NCBI RefSeq assembly: GCF_024362405.1
Contig: NZ_CP101454.1
Location: forward strand, 2,418,001 to 2,482,000
Direction: 5' to 3'
Source: Halorarius litoreus
Lineage (GTDB): Archaea; Halobacteriota; Halobacteria; Halobacteriales; Haloarculaceae
Length of the DNA stretch: 64,000 nucleotides
Shown here: piece after piece, positions 45,328 through 53,819 of the stretch
Layout: each line of letters opens with the position of its first letter
How positions within the stretch are numbered: position 1 is the first letter of the stretch
Notes under the pieces: generated by a model
The model's database searches: none
The model's input: only the letters and a program-made list of their open reading frames with translations
What the model was told of the DNA's origin: nothing
Translations under genes and position numbers: made by a program

Positions 45328-46181
45328 CGCCCATCGTGGTGTTCCTCGTCGCCGCCGCCCTCCTGCTCGCCGCAGGGTCGGGCGCGGACGTCTCCACGAT
45401 GTCGGTCGTCCTCGACGGCGACCACACGTACGAACAGGCCGACGCGCTCGTCGTCGTCAACGGCACCGCGACGGTGCCTGCTGACGGTGGGGTGTCGAAC
45501 GTGTTCGTCGCCGGCGGCACGGCCCGTATCGCAGGGACCGTCACCGGCGACGTGACCGTCCTTGGTGGCCGTGCGGTCCTCGAATCGGGGGCGGTCGTCA
45601 CGGGAGACCTCGACGACATCGGGAACGGGGCGACGGTCGCGCCGGGTGCGACCATCGAGGGCCAGCGAACCAGCGGCGTCCCGCAGGTCGACCGCGCGAC
45701 GAGCCCCGTGGGGGGGAGCCTCGTGGCGCTCCTGCTCGCTGGCGTGGCCGCGTTGTTCGCCCGCCGGGCCCCCCGACTCCCCGAGACGGTTGGGGACGCG
45801 GCCCGGACCCATCCCGTCGTCTGTTCGGTTGTGGGTTCGCTCGTCGCCAGCCTTCTGCTCGTGCTGTTCGTCGCGATGGCGTTCACGATCGTTCTGCTCC
45901 CGGTGAGCCTGCTCGGCCTGCTGTTCGGGCTGCTCGTCGTCGGCTACACTGCCGTCGCCTACGGCCACCTCCTCGGGTCGCGCCTCGCCCCGTATCTCGG
46001 ATGCCGACCGGCGCTCGCCGCGGCGCTCGGAACCCTCCTCTACGTCGGGCTCCTGACCGCGCTGAACGCGGTCCCACTCGTCGGCGGTACCCTCGCGCTC
46101 CTGCTCACGCTCGTCGGGTTCGGCGCGACGTTCGTGACGTACTTCGGGCTCGCCCCGTACGAGCCGCCGACGCTGGCGTAG
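45318..46181 (+). CDS. Bactofilin-like (polymer-forming) repeat protein with membrane domain
   Basis: 287 residues from GTG 45318 (MEVTPIVVFLVAAALLLAAG). A signal or anchor segment is at ~5-22. Residues ~45-115 show right-handed beta-helix repeats like bactofilins: VFVAGGTARIAGTVTGDVTV, LGGRAVLESGAVVTGDL, IGNGATVAPGATIEG. From ~135 there are about six membrane segments (LVALLLAGVAALFA, VGSLVASLLLVLFVAMAF). The start overlaps the MFS gene by 10 nt. The combination suggests a membrane-bound scaffold, which is inference. Confidence 0.7.
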   Translation: MEVTPIVVFLVAAALLLAAGSGADVSTMSVVLDGDHTYEQADALVVVNGTATVPADGGVSNVFVAGGTARIAGTVTGDVTVLGGRAVLESGAVVTGDLDDIGNGATVAPGATIEGQRTSGVPQVDRATSPVGGSLVALLLAGVAALFARRAPRLPETVGDAARTHPVVCSVVGSLVASLLLVLFVAMAFTIVLLPVSLLGLLFGLLVVGYTAVAYGHLLGSRLAPYLGCRPALAAALGTLLYVGLLTALNAVPLVGGTLALLLTLVGFGATFVTYFGLAPYEPPTLA

Positions 46182-46211
46182 CTTCTTGCCGCGCCCGCTC
46201 CTTCGTCCCCC

Positions 46212-47057
46212 ATGCCACGAACGGTCCTCGTGACAGGGGCGACGAGCGGTATCGGGCGCGTCGCGGCCGAACGCCTCGGCGAGCGCGGCTGGCGCGTGCT
46301 CGTCCACGGCCGGAATCGGGAACGAGGCGAGCGGGTGGTCGACGCCATCGAGTCCGCCGGCAGCGAGGCTGTCTTCCACCGCGCTGACTTCGCGGACGTC
46401 GACGCCGTCCGTAACCTCGCCGCCACGGTCCGCGAGGAGCCGCGACTCGACGCGCTCGTCAACAACGCGGCGCTCTCCGTGAACGAGTATCGCGAAGCCG
46501 AGGGCGTCGAGCTGACGCTCGCGGTGAACCACCTCGCGCCGTATCTCCTCACGCACGAGCTCCTACCCCTCCTGCGCGAGTCCGCACCGGCGCGGGTGGT
46601 CGTCACCGCCAGTGGGGTTCACTTCCGGGGGGAGATCGATCCTGAGAACCTCTCGATGCCCGACTACGACGCGCTCGACGCCTACGCACGCTCCAAGCTG
46701 GCGAACGTGCTGTTCGCGGTCGAACTCGCGAGCCGACTCGACCCCGCGGCGGTGACGGCGAACGCCTACCATCCGGGGTTCGTCCCCGACACGGGGCTCT
46801 ACCGCGACAGCTCGCTGCCCGTCCGGCTGGCCACCCGACTCGCGAGTCTCGTTCCGGGCGTCGGCACCTCCACCGCGGCGGGGGCCGACGGACTCGTCTA
46901 CCTCACGGACGCGGACGACGTCGCGGACGTCACGGGCGCGTACTTCGCCCGACGGGAGCGCGAAGAGCCGGATTCCCGTGCGCACGATACCGGCCTCCGT
47001 GAGCGGCTGTGGGACGTCTCCGCGGACCTCGTGGGCGTCGACCCGGATTGGCCGTAA
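46212..47057 (+). CDS. Short-chain dehydrogenase/reductase, copy 1
   Basis: 281 residues. NAD(P) motif TGATSGIGR at the N-terminus, HGRNRERGERVVD (NADP-type basic residues), NNAALS, catalytic Ser in VVTASGVHF and YARSK. A paralogue follows 81 nt downstream with high similarity, so tandem duplication is likely. Substrate unknown. Confidence 0.9.
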   Translation: MPRTVLVTGATSGIGRVAAERLGERGWRVLVHGRNRERGERVVDAIESAGSEAVFHRADFADVDAVRNLAATVREEPRLDALVNNAALSVNEYREAEGVELTLAVNHLAPYLLTHELLPLLRESAPARVVVTASGVHFRGEIDPENLSMPDYDALDAYARSKLANVLFAVELASRLDPAAVTANAYHPGFVPDTGLYRDSSLPVRLATRLASLVPGVGTSTAAGADGLVYLTDADDVADVTGAYFARREREEPDSRAHDTGLRERLWDVSADLVGVDPDWP

Positions 47058-47138
47058 CCGTTCGACGCGAGCCGACGGGGTCGTTGCCCCGTCAATTGGC
47101 GGCCCAACCGTGAAGGCGAGCCGGCTCGTCGTCCGGAT

Positions 47139-48068
47139 ATGAAGACGGCACTCATCACCGGCGCGACGAGCGGCATCGGGCGCGACGCGGCACGGCGACT
47201 CGGCGGGCGCGGCTGGCGCGTGCTCGTCCACGGCCGGGACGAGGACGCGGGCGCTGAAACCGTCACCCTCGTCGAGGACGCTGGCGGCGAGGCGTCGTTC
47301 CACCGCGCGGACTTCGCGGACCTCGCGGACGTACGAGCGCTCGCCGCAGAAGTCCGCGAAGCGACCGACGAACTCGACGCGCTCTGTAACAACGCGGGGC
47401 TGACGGTCTCGGAGCCCCGCGCGAGCGCACAGGGGTACGAGCTCACTATCGCGGTCAACCACCTCGCGCCGTACCTCCTCACGCACGACCTCGCCGACCA
47501 CCTCGCGGCCGACGCGCGCGTCGTCACCACGTCGTCCATCGCGCACCGGAACGGCGACATCGACTTCGAGCTGCTCGCCGCGGAGGGCCGCACCGGCGAG
47601 GCTGGCATCGTCGGACGGAAGGAACTCGCGCCGCTCCAGCGACTCGGGAACGCGACCGGCCTCACTGAGCTGACCGGGATGGCCGGCTTCGCGGCGTACT
47701 CGGACTCGAAGCTGGCGAACGTGCTGTTCACGCGTGAACTCGCGAGCCGGTTCGACGGCGAGCAGACGGCGACCTGCTTCCACCCGGGTATCATCCCCGG
47801 CAGCGGCTTCTCGCGTGACCTCCCGTTCCCGGTCTCCATAGGTTGGGACGCGGTCGAACTCGTCCCTGGCGTGAGCGACAGCGTCGAGGACGGCAGCGAG
47901 GCACTGGCGTATCTCGCGGCGGACGACGAGGTTGCCGGCGTGACGGGGGCGTACTTCGACGGGACCCGTGAGCGGCGACCGGCCAGCGGAGCTCGAGACG
48001 AGCGGGCCGCAGACCGCCTCTGGGAGATTTCGGCCGCCCTCGTCGACGTCGACCCCGACTGGCCCTAG
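47139..48068 (+). CDS. Short-chain dehydrogenase/reductase, copy 2
   Basis: 309 residues. Motifs TGATSGIGR, HGRDEDAGAETVT, NNAGLTVSE, TTSSIAHRNG and YSDSKLANVLF. About 28 residues longer than copy 1, mainly in the loop before the catalytic tyrosine (GRTGEAGIVGRKELAPLQRL). It shares GWRVLVHGR and the C-terminal RLWEISAALVDVDPDWP pattern with copy 1. It overlaps the convergent GNAT gene by 4 nt. Confidence 0.9.
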   Translation: MKTALITGATSGIGRDAARRLGGRGWRVLVHGRDEDAGAETVTLVEDAGGEASFHRADFADLADVRALAAEVREATDELDALCNNAGLTVSEPRASAQGYELTIAVNHLAPYLLTHDLADHLAADARVVTTSSIAHRNGDIDFELLAAEGRTGEAGIVGRKELAPLQRLGNATGLTELTGMAGFAAYSDSKLANVLFTRELASRFDGEQTATCFHPGIIPGSGFSRDLPFPVSIGWDAVELVPGVSDSVEDGSEALAYLAADDEVAGVTGAYFDGTRERRPASGARDERAADRLWEISAALVDVDPDWP

Positions 48069-48568
48069 TTCAGGTCACGACCGTACACCGCCATCTCGGT
48101 GTCGGCGACGTGGAACGGCTCGTGGATCACGCCCCAGCCATGGCCTTCGTAGAACGCCCGGGCCGGTGCGTTCTCGGACTCGGTGGTGAGTACCCCAGTC
48201 GCTCGTCCGACGCCACCGAACAGCTCGTCGTGGAGTGCAGAGCCGAGGCCGGTGCGTCGCTGACTCGCCTCGACGCCCAGTTCGACGAGTTCGAACGCGT
48301 CCGTCAGCCAGCGCGTGTACGTCTCGTCGGTCACGGCCGCGCGGAGACGGTCGTGGTACTGCTGGCCCGTCCGGGAGACGTGGCCGTACGTGAACCCGAC
48401 GACGTGGCCGCTGGTGCCGATGGCGACGAACCCACGGTAGCCCTCCCGCTCGGTGTGGGTTCTGAACCGCTCGCGAACCGCCTCGACGGGTTCACCGTGG
48501 ATGGTGCCGTAGAGGTCGGTCGCCGCCCGGAAGTGTGGTGTGTCGGCGGCAAGCGGGAGAAGCTCCAT
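48065..48568 (-). CDS. GNAT-family N-acetyltransferase
   Basis: 167 residues (MELLPLAADTPHFRAATDLY). The acetyl-CoA site is ELGVEASQRRTGLGSALHDE, and the C-terminal ESENAPARAFYEGHGWGVIH is typical of GNATs. Substrate unknown. Confidence 0.88.
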   Translation of the reverse strand: MELLPLAADTPHFRAATDLYGTIHGEPVEAVRERFRTHTEREGYRGFVAIGTSGHVVGFTYGHVSRTGQQYHDRLRAAVTDETYTRWLTDAFELVELGVEASQRRTGLGSALHDELFGGVGRATGVLTTESENAPARAFYEGHGWGVIHEPFHVADTEMAVYGRDLN

Positions 48569-48655
48569 ACCGACCCCTCGTAGCCGAACGGGATGAAGGG
48601 CGAGGGTGGCGCCGGAATGGGACGGTTTTAGTCACACGCGCCCCGACCCGGAGCT

Positions 48656-49711
48656 ATGAGCGAATACGGCGACTGGCCGCTGAAACGGCTGATGACCGAG
48701 GTGGTCGGCTCGGGGCACAAGTCCGCCGACGACATGACCCGCGAGCAGGCGACCGACGCGATGCGACGCATCCTCGACGACGAGCCGGACCACACGACGC
48801 TGGGGGCGTTCTGGCTGGCGAACCGCTGGAAGCGCAACACGCCCGAAGAACTCGGCGCGTATCTCGACGTCATCGCCGAGGACGTCGAGGCGTACGCCCC
48901 GGACTGCGACCCGGTCGACTGCGGCGCGAACTACGACGGCAAAGGGAGAAGTGCGATTCTCGGCGTCGGTGCGGGCCTCGTGGCCGCCGCCGCGGGCACG
49001 CCCGTCGTCGCCCACTCCGGCGACCGCGTCCCGACGCAGAAACAGGACGCGTACAAGCACGTCCTCGACGAACTCGGCGTCGAAACCGAGCTCGCACCCG
49101 AGGAGAGCGCGGCGATGACCGACGAAGTCGGCTTCGGCTTCTACTACCAGCCGAACGTCGCGCCGCGGCTTCACGCGCTCGAAGCACGCCGCGGTCAGAT
49201 GGGCGTCCGCACGTTCGTCAACACCATCGAGACGCTCGTCAACCCGGCGAACGCGTCGACGCATCTCGGCTCCTTTTACCACCTCCCCTACGCCGTCCGC
49301 ATCATCGAGACGTTCCAGCAGACCGAGAGCGCGGCCGTCGACCGCGTCATCATGTTCCAGGGGATGGAGGGGTACGACGACATCCGCCCCGGCTCGACCA
49401 CGGTCGCCGTCTGGAACGAAGGCGACGACGAGGTCGAGGACTTCACCATCGAGACGCCCGAGTACGGGATGGACTTCGAGGAGGACGACCTCGGGGTCGA
49501 CGACGTGGCTGCCGACTCCGCGACCATCACCAGCGAGGTGCTTCGGGGCGACCGCGACGACCAGTTCGCCGATGCCATCGCGCTGAACGCCGCGTTCCGC
49601 ATCTTCGCCCGCGAGGACTGCGAGACGCTCGACGAGGGGCTCGAGCTGGCACGCGAAGCTATCGACTCCGGGGCCGCGGCGGCGACACTCGACGACCTGC
49701 AGGCGTTCTGA
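48656..49711 (+). CDS. TrpD2-like anthranilate phosphoribosyltransferase-family protein
   Basis: 351 residues. It shows the two-domain fold of TrpD/YbiB: MTREQATDAMRRILDDEPDH near the N-terminus, VVAHSGDRVPTQKQDAYKHV, and NPANASTHLGSFYHLPYAVR. The glycine-rich PRPP site (KGRSAILGVGAGL) is altered relative to catalytic TrpD. TrpD2 proteins bind nucleic acid in bacteria, so it may not make tryptophan. TTTTA at 48626-48630 gives leaderless spacing. Confidence 0.85.
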   Translation: MSEYGDWPLKRLMTEVVGSGHKSADDMTREQATDAMRRILDDEPDHTTLGAFWLANRWKRNTPEELGAYLDVIAEDVEAYAPDCDPVDCGANYDGKGRSAILGVGAGLVAAAAGTPVVAHSGDRVPTQKQDAYKHVLDELGVETELAPEESAAMTDEVGFGFYYQPNVAPRLHALEARRGQMGVRTFVNTIETLVNPANASTHLGSFYHLPYAVRIIETFQQTESAAVDRVIMFQGMEGYDDIRPGSTTVAVWNEGDDEVEDFTIETPEYGMDFEEDDLGVDDVAADSATITSEVLRGDRDDQFADAIALNAAFRIFAREDCETLDEGLELAREAIDSGAAAATLDDLQAF

Positions 49712-49787
49712 CCTGTGGCCGACGCGGCCAGCAAGTCCAAGTTCCTGCCCTCGGAACTCCGACCATGACACGCGTCGGTGGTCGACG

Positions 49788-50351
49788 GTGAGCGAACTCC
49801 AGCGCCGACTCGTTCACGCCTCGGGGTCGGTCGTCCCGCTCGCGTACGTCGCGGGTATCGCGACGTGGCCACAGGTCCGAGTCGTCGCCGTCGCGGGCAC
49901 GCTGCTCGCGCTCGGGCTGGAGGCGCTCCGGCTGCTCGCGGGGTTCGACCACCCGTTCTACGACCGGCTCACTCGCGAGTACGAACAGGAGAACCTCGCA
50001 GGCTACGCGCTGTACGCCATCTCGGGGACGGTCGTCATGCTGCTCACTCCCCCCGAGGTGGGCGTTCCGGCCGTGCTGATGCTCACGCTCGGCGACCCCG
50101 TAAGCGGCCTGCTCTCGACGGGGGAGCTCCGTACGGTGAAGCGCCCGCGAGTGCTCGTCGGGATGTTCCTGACCTGTCTCGTGCTCGCGCTCCCGTTCGT
50201 CCCACCGGTCGCCGCGGTGTTGGGTGCGGTCGGGGCGACCATCGCGGACGGCGTGAAGCCCATTATCCGAGGGTACGTCATCGACGACAACCTGACGATT
50301 CCGCCCGCGGCCGCAGCCGGGTTGCTCGTGGGGCTGCGCGTCGTCGCCTGA
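49788..50351 (+). CDS. Polyprenol/dolichol kinase-like membrane protein
   Basis: 187 residues from GTG 49788 ([20 protein letters not shown]). About five membrane segments; motif [20 protein letters not shown] and [19 protein letters not shown] resemble the CTP-dependent dolichol/diacylglycerol kinase family. It probably phosphorylates a polyisoprenoid for glycan lipid carriers. Upstream is a TrpD2-like gene, downstream a cyclophilin. Confidence 0.75.
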   Translation: MSELQRRLVHASGSVVPLAYVAGIATWPQVRVVAVAGTLLALGLEALRLLAGFDHPFYDRLTREYEQENLAGYALYAISGTVVMLLTPPEVGVPAVLMLTLGDPVSGLLSTGELRTVKRPRVLVGMFLTCLVLALPFVPPVAAVLGAVGATIADGVKPIIRGYVIDDNLTIPPAAAAGLLVGLRVVA

Positions 50352-50389
50352 CCGGCACCCTTTTCGGCGCGCCGACCCCACCGCCGACC

Positions 50390-50962
50390 ATGGCAGACAA
50401 CCGTGAGCCCACCGACCGCGACAACCCGCGAGTGACGCTCCACACGACCCACGGCGACATCGAAATCGAGCTGTTCGCCGACCGCGCGCCCCGCACCGTC
50501 GAGAACTTCCTCGGCCTCGCGCGCCACGACCCGGCGGCGAACGGCGAGCCTGCGCCCGACACGAACACGTGGGCGGACCCCGAAAGCGGCGAGGTTCGAG
50601 GGGACTCGCTGTACACGGGCGCCGTCTTCCACCGCGTCATCGAGGGGTTCATGATTCAGGGTGGTGACCCGACCGGAACCGGGCGCGGCGGCCCCGGCTA
50701 CGAGTTCGACGACGAGTTCCACGACGACCTCACCCACGACGGGCCGGGCCTGCTGAGCATGGCGAACGCCGGGCCGAACACCAACGGCTCGCAGTTCTTC
50801 ATCACGCTCGACGCGACGCCGCACCTCGACGGCAAGCACGCCGTCTTCGGACAGGTCGTCGGCGGCATGGACGTCGTCGAGGAGATCGGCTCGCTCCCGA
50901 CCGACCGACAGGACAACCCCAACGAGGAAGTCAAAATCGAGTCGGTCACCGTCGACGAGTAA
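50390..50962 (+). CDS. Cyclophilin-type peptidyl-prolyl isomerase
   Basis: 190 residues from ATG 50390 ([20 protein letters not shown]). Cyclophilin core: [40 protein letters not shown] (asparagine, glutamine and phenylalanines of the active site). Catalyses proline cis-trans isomerisation in the cytosol. 38 nt after the kinase-like gene and possibly co-transcribed. Confidence 0.94.
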   Translation: MADNREPTDRDNPRVTLHTTHGDIEIELFADRAPRTVENFLGLARHDPAANGEPAPDTNTWADPESGEVRGDSLYTGAVFHRVIEGFMIQGGDPTGTGRGGPGYEFDDEFHDDLTHDGPGLLSMANAGPNTNGSQFFITLDATPHLDGKHAVFGQVVGGMDVVEEIGSLPTDRQDNPNEEVKIESVTVDE

Positions 50963-51097
50963 CCGCCTTCCGGCGATTTTCTCTCCAGTTCAGTCTCCCG
51001 GTGAGCCGCGGGTCTCGCACCCGGGGGGCGTCGAGTCGGTCGCGAGCCGCGCCGTGGACTCGAAAAGGGTTATGCGGTGCGGGCCGCTACGACCGGT

Positions 51098-51625
51098 ATG
51101 GACCTCCGGGTCATCGGCGTTCTCCTGCTGATTCCGCTGCTCGACGTGATGCTACTGGTCGTGTTGGCGACCCGTCTTCCGGTGACGGTCGTCGTCGCCA
51201 TCGTCGTCCTGACGGCGCTCGTCGGGATGCTGCTCGTTCGCGCGGAGGGGCGACACACCATCCGCAAGCTCCAGCAGAAGCTCGCACAGGGGGAGCCCCC
51301 GACCGACGAACTCGTCGACGGTGGGCTCCTGCTCGTCTCGGGCGCGCTGTTCCTGACGCCCGGCATCGTGACGGACCTCGTCGCGCTACTGTTCGTCCTG
51401 CCGCCCACCAGATACCCCATCCGGCTGGGCGTCAAGAAGTACGTCGTCACGCCGTACATCGACGCGAAGACGGGCGGCTTCGCGAGCGGCAACGTCTACG
51501 TCGGCGGCTTCCCCCAGGACGGTCCGAGTGGTGACGACGGCACCACCGTCGACATCGGCGACGACGAGTACCGGACCGTCGACGACGACGACACCGACGA
51601 CCGGACACAGCCGAGCGACTCGTAG
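51098..51625 (+). CDS. fxsA: FxsA-family membrane protein
   Basis: 175 residues from ATG 51098 (MDLRVIGVLLLIPLLDVMLL). Three or four membrane segments with the family segment GALFLTPGIVTDLVALLFVL and RVEGRHTIRKLQQKLAQGE-like central part (EGRHTIRKLQQKLAQGEPP). Acidic C-terminal tail. FxsA of Escherichia coli relieves phage-exclusion toxicity; the cellular role here is unknown. Confidence 0.85.
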   Translation: MDLRVIGVLLLIPLLDVMLLVVLATRLPVTVVVAIVVLTALVGMLLVRAEGRHTIRKLQQKLAQGEPPTDELVDGGLLLVSGALFLTPGIVTDLVALLFVLPPTRYPIRLGVKKYVVTPYIDAKTGGFASGNVYVGGFPQDGPSGDDGTTVDIGDDEYRTVDDDDTDDRTQPSDS

Positions 51626-51721
51626 AAAAACAGCCACGGCTACCCGGCGGTAGGCTTAGGGGCAGGAGGCCGCCATTCCGGCTGGGTGCGGGGCTCCGAC
51701 AGCACTGCGCCCACGTATCTC

Positions 51722-51754
51722 GCAGGGGGATGAGGTACATTCTCATCCCCCTGC
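51722..51754. terminator. Perfect 13-bp hairpin between fxsA and phoD
   Basis: GCAGGGGGATGAG pairs with CTCATCCCCCTGC around a 7-nt loop GTACATT. It lies 97 nt after the fxsA stop and 107 nt before the PhoD start. It could be an RNA structure or an operator; no T-run follows directly. Confidence 0.6.
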
Positions 51755-51863
51755 CCCCGTCTGTCACCCTGTCGGACCGACCACTGCATCACTGTCCGGA
51801 GGTGTATATTTTTGGATACCTTAGCTAGAACCCTTAACCCCGACTGTCGGGCAGGCTCGGGTG

Positions 51864-53819
51864 ATGCCCGAGGCAACCGAGGACGGAGGAACCGCCACCA
51901 CACGACGCGCCGTGCTGCAGGCTGCCGGCGCCGGCTCCATGCTGGGTGCGCTGTCGACCCTGTTCAGTCAGGGGGCGGCCGCACGCCACCACTCGCCGAC
52001 GCCCGCAGACGGGAACGACGACCTGTTCGACGTCTCGCGGGTCGACCCCGACGGCGTCTTCTCACAGTCGGTCGCGAGCGGTGGGCCGACGCCGAGTGGC
52101 GCTATCGTCTGGACGCGCGTCTCCGAGGCGGCGTACGAGGCGACCACGGACGTCGGACTGCAGGTGACGCCCGCACCGAGCCGGGATGCGCCCAACTCGG
52201 CGGCGGACTTCACGAGCGACGCGACGCGCCGATACCGTGTGCCGGCCGACGCGCTCGTCGCCGAGACGGACTACACACTCACCGTCGACCTCGACGGCGA
52301 GCTCGACGCAGACCGGTTCTACTTCTACCGGTTCGTCTTCGACGGTGATGCCACGGCGACGGGGCGGCTCCGGACGCTCCCCGAGCCGGACGCCTCGCCC
52401 GACCGCCTGAAACTCGCGGTCGCCTCCTGTAACAACTACCTCCACGGCTACTTCGGCGGGTTCTCGCACATCGCCCGCGAGGACGCTGACCTGCTCGTTC
52501 ATCTCGGCGACTTCATCTACGAGTACGCCGGTTCCGGGAGCCAGCCCGGCCGTGACATCCAGCTTCCCTCCGGGAAGGACGTCGCGTTCGACCTCGCGGA
52601 CTTCCGGCACCTCCACCGAACCTACCGGGCGGACCGCCACATGCAGGCCGCGCTCGAACGGCACACCCTCGTCCACACGTGGGACGACCACGAGATCGTC
52701 AACAACCGCTGGTGGAACTACGAGATGGACGCGCCCGAGACACAGAGCCACCCGAAGGGGGACGACCCCGAGGCGATGAAACAGCTGTACGTCGAGGGCA
52801 TCAAGGCGCTCACCGAGTACCTCCCGTTCCGGGTCGACTACGACCCGACCGCGGACAGCCTGTTCGACCGGTTCACCCTCTACCGGTCGGTGCGGTTCGG
52901 CGACCTCGGTGAGCTGTTCATGACCGACGAGCGGCTGTATCGGTCCGCACCGCCCGAGGACGCGTTCGGCCAGCGCGACCTCGCGACCCCGCCCTCTCGG
53001 GAGGCGGACGACGCCGACCGGACGATGCTCGGGAACGCCCAGCGCGAGTGGCTCGTCGGCGGCGTCACCTCGACGGAGGCGACGTGGAAGCTCTGGGGGA
53101 ACTCGGTGCTCAACGCCGCGTTGAAGGCGACGAACGCCGGGCAGGCGGGGAGCTTCTACATCAACTACGACGCGTGGGACGGCTACGAGGCCGAGCGCGA
53201 ACTCATCATGGGAGCGTTCGCCCGCGAGGCGACGCGACGTGGGCAGGCGCTCAACCTCGTGACGCTCACGGGTGACATGCACGCGTACGTCGCCGCCTAC
53301 CTCAAGCAGGACTACAAGTCGCTGGAGAAGCAGGGGCCGTTCCCGGGCGCGGCGGAGGACCGCGTCGGCGTCGAGTTCATGGCGCCGGGCGTGACGAGCG
53401 ACAACCTCGGCGCGACCACGCCGACCCCACCCGACCTCGAAGAGGACATCGCGGAGGCGATGGTCGAGTCGCAGAACCCCCACGTCGAGTGGTTCAACTG
53501 GTCGCGCTACGGCTACACGATAGTCGAGCTGACCGACGACCACTGCATCTACACGGCGTACGACGTCGACCGGACCGCCGACGACGCGGCGGCACCGAAG
53601 ACGCTCCTGCGGAGCTATCTCGTTCCTGAAGGGGATGTCGAACTCCGCGAGCTCTCGTCGCAGGGACCGACCAGTGTGGTGAACGGCGTTGAGGAGGCGA
53701 CCGGGCAGGAAGCACCGGGAGCGGGAGACGCGCCCGACGCGCCGGCGTCCTCGGTCACCGACGAGTCGACGGACCCGCTCGACGGCATCGAGGAGCGCCT
53801 CCGGGGTGAGGAGCCGTGA
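51864..53819 (+). CDS. phoD: PhoD-type alkaline phosphatase/phosphodiesterase
   Basis: 651 residues from ATG 51864 (GTG 51861 also possible). Tat signal TTRRAVLQAAGAGSMLGALS. PhoD N-terminal domain ~50-165; catalytic domain from ~175: LAVASCNNYLHGYFGGF, LVHLGDFIYEYAGSG, HTWDDHEIVNNRWWN, LTGDMHAYVAAYL. Metal-dependent phosphatase exported outside the membrane, releasing phosphate from organic esters. CCCTTAAC about 27 nt upstream is the likely core promoter; TATATTTTT lies further up. Its TGA overlaps the GTG of the next gene. Confidence 0.93.
   Translation: MPEATEDGGTATTRRAVLQAAGAGSMLGALSTLFSQGAAARHHSPTPADGNDDLFDVSRVDPDGVFSQSVASGGPTPSGAIVWTRVSEAAYEATTDVGLQVTPAPSRDAPNSAADFTSDATRRYRVPADALVAETDYTLTVDLDGELDADRFYFYRFVFDGDATATGRLRTLPEPDASPDRLKLAVASCNNYLHGYFGGFSHIAREDADLLVHLGDFIYEYAGSGSQPGRDIQLPSGKDVAFDLADFRHLHRTYRADRHMQAALERHTLVHTWDDHEIVNNRWWNYEMDAPETQSHPKGDDPEAMKQLYVEGIKALTEYLPFRVDYDPTADSLFDRFTLYRSVRFGDLGELFMTDERLYRSAPPEDAFGQRDLATPPSREADDADRTMLGNAQREWLVGGVTSTEATWKLWGNSVLNAALKATNAGQAGSFYINYDAWDGYEAERELIMGAFAREATRRGQALNLVTLTGDMHAYVAAYLKQDYKSLEKQGPFPGAAEDRVGVEFMAPGVTSDNLGATTPTPPDLEEDIAEAMVESQNPHVEWFNWSRYGYTIVELTDDHCIYTAYDVDRTADDAAAPKTLLRSYLVPEGDVELRELSSQGPTSVVNGVEEATGQEAPGAGDAPDAPASSVTDESTDPLDGIEERLRGEEP

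Noticed and set aside
44016..46181. Very long open frame covering the MFS gene region in another frame
   Set aside because: Only its last part (from 45318) is protein-like; the upstream portion is an Arg/Pro-rich shadow of the MFS gene in high-GC DNA.
51640..51903. Minus-strand ORF between fxsA and phoD
   Set aside because: Crosses the hairpin and the phoD start with an Arg/Pro-rich product and no promoter; likely not a gene.
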